A stretch of 64,000 nucleotides of DNA from Phaeosphaeria sp. MPI-PUGE-AT-0046c (lineage: Eukaryota > Ascomycota > Dothideomycetes > Pleosporales > Phaeosphaeriaceae), in contig JAGTJN010000009.1 in the NCBI GenBank assembly GCA_020747045.1, positions 1,364,001 through 1,428,000 of the forward strand. The letters are read 5' to 3'. How positions within the stretch are numbered: position 1 is the stretch's first letter; every line of letters starts with the position of its first letter. The notes beneath the pieces were generated by a model. That model was not told where the DNA came from. It did no database searches and saw nothing but the letters and a program-made list of their open reading frames with translations. This document shows positions 22,801-32,033 of this stretch, in pieces. Position numbers and translations under genes: made by a program.

Positions 22801-24954
22801 GACCTAGCATTTCGAGACTTTCTCAGAGTGAATACGCTTGTGACCCAATAAACACTGATAGCTGTTACCTGCTTAGCTGAGTTTCAGCTTTGCAATAACT
22901 CTTGTGTTCGTCTAACATACACTGCGCCAGTGCGAACCAACAACATCTTCTCGCTGTACCTCACTTGGCAAATCTCTGGGTATTGAAATATCGCTCCTCC
23001 ATCCCTTCCCAGGCTACACATACATTCGTATTGATGAAGGACGACGTAGTCGAGTCGCAGATGCACGAAAGGCCAAAGTCACCTAAGCTTATTTCGAGCT
23101 TGTACTTGGAGGTCATGATCCAGCACATTCTTGATAGCTTTGAAATTGGTCTTTTTGGACGTGGGAATTGCGGAAACTGTATAGACCGGGCCAATCAAGA
23201 AGATACCCTCAAACATTAGCGGTGGGTGGAATTTTGAGATAAGCCTTGGGTGTCTTTCTGAGGCATAGAATCTGGCTGCAACGGATGTGGCATACATCTC
23301 AATCCTTTCAACACCTTTCTTGAAGGTAAATACCCCTGCCATAAGGTGAGTAGTTTCAACGCGGACATTCGAATATATGATTTCTTAAAACAAGATAAAA
23401 CCGGGCTGCCACTTTCAGCTCGGAGTTTCCTATGTAGGTTTACATGAACCACAAGACCATCATGCCTTCGTGAAGCACAAGGGCGATCGCGTTATTCACA
23501 ATCAACGTGACCAAGGCCCTCACAGACACAAAACATGTTTATAGCCATTCTAAGCTAAATGTAGGACAAAATCTTGTCTTCGAGAGAACCATTGCTATGG
23601 TGGCTATGTTGGCTCGGCGAGCCATACTTGATCTGGAAACATTGCTTCTGTGCTCTCTGCGTGGATGCTAAAGGTTAGAACCGACTACCATACAAATCAC
23701 CAAAATACACATAGTCATAGGGTTGGCGCCAGTTGAAGTGGCCAGCAGCTTTTTAATATTCCGTTCGCACTGGCCTCCTTTCCAAGAAGCGGCTTCTGCG
23801 AAAGCACTTGATACATTGGAGTATTGGATGGCTGAGGAATTAAACACACACTGTACGTGTGAAAGTGGGGCTTAGAAATCATCAACCCGACGTATACTTG
23901 AATTAGGGCTACCCATACCTACCTCGAAGAGTTAGCAGGAGTTCAAGGCAGACACGCATGCTTGATGGATGTGAGAATTTTCCGGGGCATCAACTGGTAA
24001 CATGGTCTCCACTGTTTCTACCACCAAGTTTAGCTACTTTGATCATCACTACTCGAATGAGACCCTTGATTCCATATGTGACTGATACATTCTAATCATA
24101 TATATTGAGGTTACTTACCATGAGTTTGCTGGGCTCATGTTACAAAGCTTAGTCGGTCGCCGAGTCTACTGTTCCACAACGAAGTCGGATCTGGCTCACT
24201 CCAGATGCAACAAAATGAGCCCTTTTGAATCGCCAGTGTGATGCGAATAAAAGAAAGAACGCCTTTCATCGCGTGCAGCGAAACATTAGACGTGCATATA
24301 CAACAGCAACAATTTCAATACGTCGCTTCATCGCGCGCATTACATCGGAATGGAGCTAGTATGAAGTCCACAGTCATGGACCTGTGGCGTCGTGTTCCCT
24401 GCACAGTTGCCAAGTCGAATTCGTGTTTAGATTCTAGTGTTCGTGTTCGGGTCTCCACTGTTCCACGGCCCTCGTGTTCGTCTCAGCCTCGTGAGATAAG
24501 CGAAGGATGAAATTTATTGGCGTTGAGGTCGAGATGCGTGCCTATATTTCGGGATTGGGGCTAGATGGTGGGGCTGCCTTCTCTACCGATCTAAGTCACA
24601 GTCACAATGTATTGAAATGATTTAGGTGGGTCGTTAGTGCTGAAATGGTTAATCTATTGACATGCTTGGATTTCCTGGGGCCTTTGGAAAGTTGTCGCAA
24701 AATCAAGAGATAGTTCTCTCACCGTCTGAAGAATAGAAAGAGAAAATCTACAATCAGATCAGTAAACATGCTGCAAAGCGGATTTGGCGTAGACGTTCAT
24801 TGTGGGACGAAAGTGACGTAATGCTCACACTACAACCGTCTTATCTCCGAGTTGTAATTGTCATACACTCTGTGTTCACCATACGCAGTATCTACAGCAG
24901 TGTCTTCATCTTCGATTGCAATCACGAGACCTATACATCGTTCTCATTGTCACC
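19845..24954. other. 5.1-kb stretch without a recognised gene
   Basis: This is the longest gene-free stretch of the window. Small open frames (under 145 codons) occur on both strands, for example 20327-20758 plus, 22289-22696 plus and 23342-22961 minus. I could assign none to a family or link them by splice sites. No tRNA-like fold or terminal repeats were noticed by eye. The left end is the RGS promoter; the right end precedes the SDR gene. Confidence 0.5.
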
Positions 24955-26083
24955 ATGTCAAACTTCACACGCGTAGGCGTAGTCACCGGTGCTAACAAGG
25001 CAAGTCTAATGTCTTGATCACGACTGGGATGTACGTTTGGCTGACCGGGTCGATTCATATGAATGTAGGGCATTGGATATGCAATTGTAAGGCAACTGGC
25101 GCTGCAATATCCATCTTCGCCGTTGAACAATGGACCTTTGTTGATTTGGTGAGACCCTACCAAGTTCATTACATTCTCTTGTGAAAGCACAGGATTGCTA
25201 ACCTCCACATCAGTATGTCCACGACCCTCTCGTGACCCTCGATAGTCTGCATCCAAACTCTCTCAGTCTCGTCTTCGTTTCTTCATCTCTTCGGATATAG
25301 AATTAACGATCCACTCTACGCCCAGACCTCACAGCCCGCGACCAGTCGCGCGGACAATCCGCCTGCGAAGCCCTGCAATCGGACCCAGTACTCAAGCAAG
25401 CAAAAGCACTTAGCGAAGACGGCGGCCTCGCCACAATCAAATTCCGTCCCTTTGACGTAACCAACAAGTCCACCATCACAGACCTCTCGACCCACCTCAA
25501 GAAGAACCACCCCGAAGGAATCGACTTCTTCATCAACAACGCCGGCATCGCCCTCGACGGCTTCAATCCCGACATTGTTAAAAGAACCTTTGAAACAAAC
25601 TACTACGCCACCCTCGCCGCAACATCCACGTTTCTCGCTGATCTCACTTCCTCTGGGCGGTTGGTGAATCTCGCGAGTTCCGCAGGGACGTTGGGTCGGT
25701 ACTCACCCGCTGTTCGCAAGCGATTCCTCGACGCTGCAACTTCAGGGAAATTGGAAGATGTCGACGCCATCATGTCCGATTTCGCCGCTGCGGTTGAGAT
25801 GGGCAAGGAAAAAGAGGAAGGGTTTCCTAGTGCGGCATATGCAGTAAGCAAAGCTGGGCTAATTGCTGGTGGGAAGGTGTTGGGACGCGAACACGCAGGT
25901 AAAGAAGCAGGGAAGGAGTTGTATAGCGTTGATCCGGGCTATGTGAATACGGACATGAGTAAGGGGAACGGCACACGCACGCCTGACCAAGGGGCGGATA
26001 CGAGTGTCAAGCTAGCTTTGAAGGTGATTGGGGGAGGGGGCCAAGGAGAGTTCTGGAGGGATGGAAGGGAGGTGGAGTGGTGA
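24955..26083 (+). CDS. Short-chain dehydrogenase/reductase, carbonyl-reductase-like; one junction unresolved
   Basis: NAD(P)-dependent SDR of the carbonyl reductase kind. Coding blocks: 24955-24999 (through VVTGANK), 25069-25148 (GIGYAIVRQLALQYP to LLI) and about 25326-26083. The glycine motif TGANKGIG, NNAG (INNAGIALDGF), the strand VNLASSAGTLG and the catalytic Y-x3-K (YAVSK) are present, so the active site is intact. The first intron has a GC donor (AAG, then GCAAGT) and a TAG acceptor. The second junction is a problem: the donor at 25149 and the acceptor at 25325, each with good context, join one base out of phase, and no alternative GT-AG pair I tried restores the frame. Between them is a second intron-like tail ending at 25213 (GCTAAC, then CATCAG). 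The gene may be freshly broken, may use an unusual site, or the sequence may have an error. It ends 66 bp from the Pol iota stop, tail to tail. Confidence 0.65.
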
Positions 26084-26149
26084 GGATATGGGATATTGTG
26101 CATAAGCTTTGCTGGAATAGTAGGTACGTAACATATAGATTTGATTGGG

Positions 26150-28777
26150 TCAACTTTTATTACTTGCGTGGAAGCGCTCGTGTGGTAACATGGCGAAGAG
26201 AGGCATGATGGCGCCGCAATTGTCGCAACAGTATGTGTCGCCGTCTGCATCTGCGTCGCTCATATCTTCGTCTTCAGCCCACTCGGCGTCGTCTGCAACG
26301 GCTGTTTGCTGCGAAGGTGTGGGTACATCTTCCGAGCCATTTCGACTGAGTGATACATTGTAATTTTGCACAAAGTTCACTTTGTCCGTGTCGTTGACTT
26401 TATCGCCAACGTGAGGATACGTTTCTTGGTCAGCCATTTCGGTCTTTCGTGCCTCGTCGACGTCCAGTTCCAGCTCCACGGCCTTGACCGTGTCCCCTTC
26501 AACGTCGTCATCATCATCATCATCATCATCAACTAGCCTCCACTCTCTCAGGACCTCATCCTGCCGCCTAAACATCTTCCCAATATCCCTTCCCACACCC
26601 CCCTTTTCGCTCGCCCCCTCCATCATATTCGTGACTGCCACGTTCACCAAGCTCAGGTTCCAGCCGCTCTTCTCGGAATGCAAACGGCGAAATAGCGGCA
26701 GCAGCGTCTCCTGCACGAGGCGCTCGACAACAGCATCAACACTGTCCTTGAGACTGAGCGCGAAACGTGGTAGACTGGTCGACTTGGAGATGCGTGCGAA
26801 GGAGCGGTTGCGCGCACCGTTCGGATTTTGGGGTGGGCGGGGACGAGTGGAAAGGCGGAGAGTTTTAGGATGGGCGAGCCAGCGTTTGCCCGGCCCCGAA
26901 ATTTCATTGCCGTCCTCTTCGTCTTCGAGCAAGTCGGTATGCATCCGCTTTAGCAGACTAGTCACCAGCATACGCAGCTCCTTGGTGACATCCTCCAATG
27001 TATCGAGACGAATATAGCTGTCTTCGATACTGATCTGTGTCGGCACCGTCCGAGCTTGACCTACATCAGTACTGTCATCACCATTGACAAGTTCCCAAAC
27101 ACGAGACCCGATTCCGTGCGGAGCGCCTGGGCCGCTGAGTAGTTGTTCCAGTGTTCCTGAAGACATGCCAGGATAGAGACGTACATCTCGTACGGAAACA
27201 CTTTCTTTGGTGCCACCATAGACAAGACCAGTGTCAAAGTCTGCAGGACGCTGCAGGACGTGGGCACGAAGCTTTTGTGCTATCTTGAAGCCAATACCTG
27301 GAATCTTGCCTACCTCATGGCTGTCCATGAAGAGAGTGACATTGTCATCTGCATCATCTTTCAAGGTATACGGCGGCAACAGCGTAGTCTGACCATTTGG
27401 CTTGTGTACATTGCCTACTAGTTTGGCCAGAACTTTGTTGGTCGAGATGCCAACAGTGGCGGTGTAGCCTTGTTCAAGATCAAGTCGACCTCGAAGGTAC
27501 TGTGCCAGGTGGCCTGCCAGTAGCAAACGGAGATGCAGTGGGTCTTGGGACGTACTGTCTACTTGAGGTTAGCACCGCAAAGCATGTGTCCGCTACATGG
27601 TGTTTCATGTCAGGATATGTTGGGCCAATGTCGACTTGGGCGCAGGCGCCAGTGGCTGAGCGCTTATTGATACTGACGACATGTGGTGTTAGGCGCGGAC
27701 GTGTCGAAACACAGCCGTCAGCCTTGTCTCTGGCCGAGCGACGAGATTGGGCTTTGGCAGCTACGCCGCATCGTATGCGACAGCCACGGGTTGGGCTTAC
27801 CTAAACTATCGATGGACGCATGGGGAAAGGCATAGCCCGCTATTTTGGAAGCATCAAAAGCAAAGCCAGTGGTGGGATCACGCTTTGAGAGACAGAAGAA
27901 GGAGTTGCTGAGGTGGTTGTGGTTCAGGAGGGCAGCATTGTAGTCAACAATGTCGGACACGTCCATGAAGACCTGGGATATTTAGACATGGCCCAGGTCA
28001 AGAGATGACTGCATAGGGAAGTGGCAGGGCGCAAGTGGACGGCACAGGCTTACGATGCGAGCCTGGAACGTGGGAGTGTTGGGGCAGTGTCGAGACATGG
28101 CGGACGAAGACGGTAAGACGGGACACGCACCTCGTCAAAACCAAGGCGCTCGCAACGGGCATTCCATGAAAAGGACGCGAGAAAGGCATACAATTGTTTT
28201 GAGGCGTTTCTGAAGCGCGTGAGGTCTTCGCCGAGAACAATGACCAGATCGGGACAGGTCTTTTTCGCATCGGTGATGAGCTGGAGCTTGTGGAGGCCCT
28301 GGCCGTGAGGTTAGCCGGCTGACACGGGTGGATGACGCTCAGCATCACAGAAGGGCAGGTTGTGGTATTAGACGACGGGGCTGGCACATGGGAGCAAGTC
28401 CGGGATTGTGGGCATGCATCGGCCATGTGTGTGTGTGCTTACCCGTCTGCGGGCCTCGTAGTTGCACGTGACGATGATCTGCTTCTGCTGGACCGCCAAC
28501 GGGAGCGACTTGAGGGCGGGGTTTTCATTCTCAAAGACGCTGGCGTAGAAGCAGTCCTGTGGAGGCAGTCAACAAGCAGAGCAGGCGCGGGCCGCTGTGA
28601 ACATACATAGTCCTAGCAAGGAGAGAGAGGCGTGTTAGCAAGGTGCAGGATAAGCAAGCGCGCGGCAGGGCTGTGCAACCCGGTGACGGCCAGGCTGGTG
28701 GTGGTGCTGCTGCTGCTGACGAGCCGGAGTCGACTTACGAAGTGGATGATGGTGGAGGCCAGACGTCGTCGTCGCAT
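26150..28777 (-). CDS. POLI: DNA polymerase iota homologue (Y-family translesion polymerase)
   Basis: Y-family translesion DNA polymerase, closest in motif style to Pol iota (ERLGFDE, DYDCFYASV). Six exons: 28777-28739, a 6-nt exon 28612-28607, 28556-28443, 28298-28131, 27972-27801 and 27558-26150, giving 635 residues. Metal-binding acids are D14 (in HFDYDCFY) and D108/E109 (GFDEVFMDV). D14 and Y15 come entirely from the microexon, which has an upstream TTGCTAG acceptor and a downstream GTATGT donor. The palm and fingers continue with CNYEARRRG, VLGEDLTRFRNASK, TATVGISTNKVLAKL and the helix-hairpin stretch VGKIPGIGFKIAQKL. The little-finger part follows. An acidic run of nine Asp lies near residue 505. 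The extreme C-terminus has a CxxC...HxxxH module (YCCDNCG to HERFH), like a ubiquitin-binding zinc finger. It is divergent from the RVSF-motif gene. Confidence 0.9.
26504..26530 (-). repeat. Asp-codon trinucleotide run inside the Pol iota gene
   Basis: Nine consecutive GAY codons on the minus strand (seven GAT and two GAC) encode nine aspartates in the linker between the little finger and the zinc finger. Length variation between strains is likely by slippage. Confidence 0.9.
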
Positions 28778-29259
28778 GGCTCCAAGCGCGCGGGCAGACG
28801 TGTGGAGTCGAGACGAGACAAGACCAGACGAGACAAGACAAACGGGACGGGCTCGTGTGCAGCGTGTCGAAACGCCCGTGAAGCAGGGCAGTCGACTGGC
28901 GCTGTCATTTGCCACTGGATGCGCGGCGTCGAGGCGGATGCTATTTTGGGCGAGGCCCCGTCTATTTCGGGACGCCGTCGACCGCCCGCTTGCATCCCAG
29001 CCCGCCCAGCAGCGCGACACTCTCGCCGTTGTTGCAGCTGCTGCAGACGCTGCCCACTATAAGCCAAAATGCCCGCGCCTGCCACCGACACGCGATCGCC
29101 TCTGCCCTCGTCCTCGTCCCTCACGGCCCCTCACGTGCAGCCCGTCTGAACGCACTTGAGCCGTTGCATCACCCCTCCTCATCACCCTCCAAGTCACCTT
29201 CCTCGTCACCCGCCCGCCCAAGACACTACAACTACCACCACACACTCACACTCGCGCAC
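28778..29259. promoter_or_regulatory. Divergent promoter region between Pol iota and the RVSF-motif gene
   Basis: The 482 bp between the two divergent starts must drive both genes. A TATA-like CTATAAG lies near 29057, oriented towards the plus-strand gene. The frame upstream of the plus-strand start is open back to 28909, so a longer N-terminus for that gene cannot be excluded. Confidence 0.4.
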
Positions 29260-30135
29260 ATGATGCTCGCCCTCTCCCAGTCGATGCCGCCCGCGCTGCC
29301 CCCGTCACCTGCCCCGCCGCCCGACATGACCGCCTCGCTGCCTATATTACCTCGCGCCCCCGTCTCGCAGCGCCCAAAGCTGTCCGTCAACACGGCACAG
29401 CCACGCAGCTTCGGAAAGGGCGCCTCTCTGCGACTCGACACGCTCAGTGCCGTCTCTCCCACCCGCATCAACACCTTCTCCAACGCCTATCCCGCCATCA
29501 AGCCCCGCCTCTCCATCGACAGCAGCATCCCGAATGCCCCCAGCGGCCCCGCCTCGACTGCCACCACCCCCAGCTCAGCCTCGACCCTCTCCTCGGCCCA
29601 CACATCAGCCTCGAACGACTCGGCCACCGCTGCCATCCCATACAAGCAGCCCCACAACCTCGTCTCCGTGCTCGCAAACAGCCCCGCGCGCTCAATAATC
29701 CCACGCAAGATGGCCGCCTCCCGGCCCATGTTTCCCGCAGAGAAGCGCGTGTCCTTCCGCACTCCGCTCGAGGAGGAAATCACCACCGTCAAGTACACGC
29801 TCGCACATTCGGATCTCGACGCCTCGGTGTCGACGCTCTCCTCGCTCTCCTCAGCCACATCCTCCGACTCGGCCGCACACCACTCTCTGCCGTCCGACGC
29901 CTCCACCAAGATTTCCCTGGCACCTGCTGCAACATCCGCCTCGTCATCTACAGAAAGCTCGCCACGCCCAAAGGAGCCACGAGCCGGCGACAAGCGCGAC
30001 TCGTCCTCCTCAGAAGACGACAGCGACTCGTGTCCAGACACACCTGTACCGGGCCGCCGCAAACGGACGCGTGACTGGCGCTGGACCCTGGGGCCCATAT
30101 CAACGTCCGACAAGTCCAGCGAGGAGAGCAGTTGA
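29260..30135 (+). CDS. Disordered protein with an RVSF motif (candidate PP1-docking protein)
   Basis: A single exon of 291 residues, not assigned to a named family. Most of it is low complexity (Pro, Ser, Ala, Thr). The most conserved-looking island is MFPAEKRVSFRTPLEEEI (around residues 157-174). It contains RVSF at 163-166 preceded by a basic residue, which fits the RVxF docking motif for protein phosphatase 1; this role is inferred. It is followed by TTVKYTLAHSDLD. A second island is the C-terminal GRRKRTRDWRWTLGPI. Acidic Ser/Asp runs (SSSSEDDSDS) lie between them and could be kinase sites. The start chosen is the first of two adjacent ATG codons; an upstream in-frame extension is Pro/Arg-rich and looks like leader. 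It shares its promoter region with Pol iota. Confidence 0.7.
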   Translation: MMLALSQSMPPALPPSPAPPPDMTASLPILPRAPVSQRPKLSVNTAQPRSFGKGASLRLDTLSAVSPTRINTFSNAYPAIKPRLSIDSSIPNAPSGPASTATTPSSASTLSSAHTSASNDSATAAIPYKQPHNLVSVLANSPARSIIPRKMAASRPMFPAEKRVSFRTPLEEEITTVKYTLAHSDLDASVSTLSSLSSATSSDSAAHHSLPSDASTKISLAPAATSASSSTESSPRPKEPRAGDKRDSSSSEDDSDSCPDTPVPGRRKRTRDWRWTLGPISTSDKSSEESS

Positions 30136-30417
30136 TTCATCACATGACGCATTAGACCACAGAGACATGTACATGTACAGGCATAGAGCAGGCGTTCCCA
30201 CCATTTGAGCATTTTAGGCGTTGTGTATTCCGAGATACCACCAATTTTTAACGTCATCATGTCCACGAAACAGCATGGCATATCATAGCATATTACCACA
30301 TTCTGTCCGCATGAGTTGCACGCATCTGTTGAACAGATGCATGGACCTGCGAGACAATACCAATTTAATCAATCACTACACCATTATTCACTTCCGAGTG
30401 CATTTGCCTCTCTGTTG

Positions 30418-30524
30418 ATCATGTCTCCTTGTCATGTCTCGTTGACGTGTCTCATTGATCATGTCTCGTAGATCATGTCTCACTGTGAAGATCCTGCCTC
30501 TGAACATGTCTCTGAACATGTCTC
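30418..30524 (+). repeat. Degenerate array of a CATGTCTC motif
   Basis: The octamer CATGTCTC or a one-base variant recurs about seven times in 107 bp, several copies preceded by TGAT or GAT (TGATCATGTCTC). Spacing is irregular (about 10-30 bp). No function is known. Confidence 0.75.
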
Positions 30525-31507
30525 GCACATGCAAAGCAGATCCTGTGCATATTTTGTCTCACATGCTGCATGTACACATTCATCCGCACACATTCATCCG
30601 TACTAGCTCCTTATCCCTGCATCTCGCACCAAGTTCAACCAAGAGAGCATATCCCTGCTTCTATCGAAAGCTGATCGAAAATATTACGGGCCGATTGACT
30701 CTTCTGTACCTTTTTTCCCATTCGGATACGATCAGCAGCTGATCAACAGATTACTAAAAGCGCCACCGTCCGCGCTTCCACGTGGCGTTTTAGCGCCTCT
30801 CCCATGACCGTACACCGTACAGCTTGCGAATACGAGTATGGGAACTGGATGAGGTGGAGGAGAGATGCAAGTCGAAAGGAGAGGCGAAGAAGCTTCATCA
30901 TCACTCTTGCAAGCATGCTGTTTCCATGTTTCTCTCTGCTTGTAATCAACCCTGCATACAACAGAGTCAATTTTTGGAGTGGCGCACACTTTGCCAAAAC
31001 GTCGAATGACGTCACGACCTCCAAAACGTACCCTTTCTGCGCCCTACTTCGGATACTTCCGTTCAACGCATATCTCGGCGCAATCCTTCATATAGGTGTA
31101 TCCAAGCATGGTAGTTGGTTCCAGAATAGAAACAAGACGTGAAGCCACGTCAATGTACATTGCATTGATGATTCCTGTTGCAATGTGTTGTGACATGGCG
31201 AAACCTGGAGTCGGCGCTTCGAAACAGACCCCGCTACCGTAGAATGTTGGAACTGCTGGTCCTGCAACATGTAACACGTTTTGCATAATGTTTCTTGCTT
31301 GCGCGTTCTGTTTCATGAGCTTCCATTCTGCTTCTGGCGCTGTTTCCGTCACATGTTTCTATTCGTGTTTCCGAATCTCATTTACTCGACGCACATGTAC
31401 CATGTAGTTACACTGTTTTTCCCCATTATTTCAGATAAACGCATGATTTCTTCTATAGTCGTGCCAAACAATGCTCGACGGACGTGTCAGCACTCCTAGG
31501 CCATGCT

Positions 31508-31542
31508 CATCCACGCACATCCACGCACATCCACGCACATCC
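31508..31542 (+). repeat. 10-bp tandem repeat, about 3.5 copies
   Basis: The unit CATCCACGCA is repeated without mismatch in an intergenic stretch. It is a simple minisatellite-like tract. Confidence 0.85.
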
Positions 31543-32033
31543 TCCACAACTCGGATGGCCGTTAACTCCCTCCTCCCTACAAATACACCTACCCCAAAGA
31601 GGTAACTCTTTCGTTCTCCTATCCTCGCGTAAGGCTGATGCAGCCTCTAATAAAATGTGGGAACGCCAATCCACAACGGACACGAATACGGTGTGGCGTC
31701 CGTCTCATGTGGAGCGAATACGAGATGGACGAGCCAAGATTCCGAACCAGATGTATCTTGCGCGTGCGAAATATTGAGAAAAGCACAAGCATGAGGATTG
31801 TGAAAACCAACACTACAAACGTAATGATCGTGTGAATCTGGTTTCTGCTATGCTGTGTAGAACGTGCCCAATGTCCCGCCTAGCGATCCGCTCAGCGCCA
31901 TGAAAAGTATGCCCTCACAAAATCCTGTACATGAATGCATACAACGCGAAAAAAGCACCCACAAAAGTCCATCGAACATGCATTGCGATAACTCAACAAA
32001 ACCCTTCCACACTCCACACTCAACATTCAACAC

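Larger units (their letters stand above)
30136..32033. other. 1.9-kb intergenic stretch with small repeats
   Basis: No gene was recognised between the RVSF-motif gene and the 3' end of RFC1. It holds two short tandem repeat tracts, listed separately, and several short frames that overlap on both strands. Confidence 0.55.

Noticed and set aside
22961..23342. Overlapping minus-strand frames that could be a decayed gene
   Set aside because: Reading across the frames gave no recognisable family blocks, unlike the SDR and HET relics.
26484..27017. 177-codon Ser-rich plus-strand frame
   Set aside because: Antisense of the Pol iota little-finger and acidic-linker region.
29487..30299. 270-codon open frame on the minus strand, Glu/Ser/Arg rich
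   Set aside because: It is the complement of the RVSF-motif gene; its composition mirrors the Pro/Ser codons of the other strand, and it has no domain.
30418..31542. Short repeats considered as a CRISPR array
   Set aside because: The units are 8-10 bp, spacing is irregular or absent, there are no cas genes, and the genome is eukaryotic.
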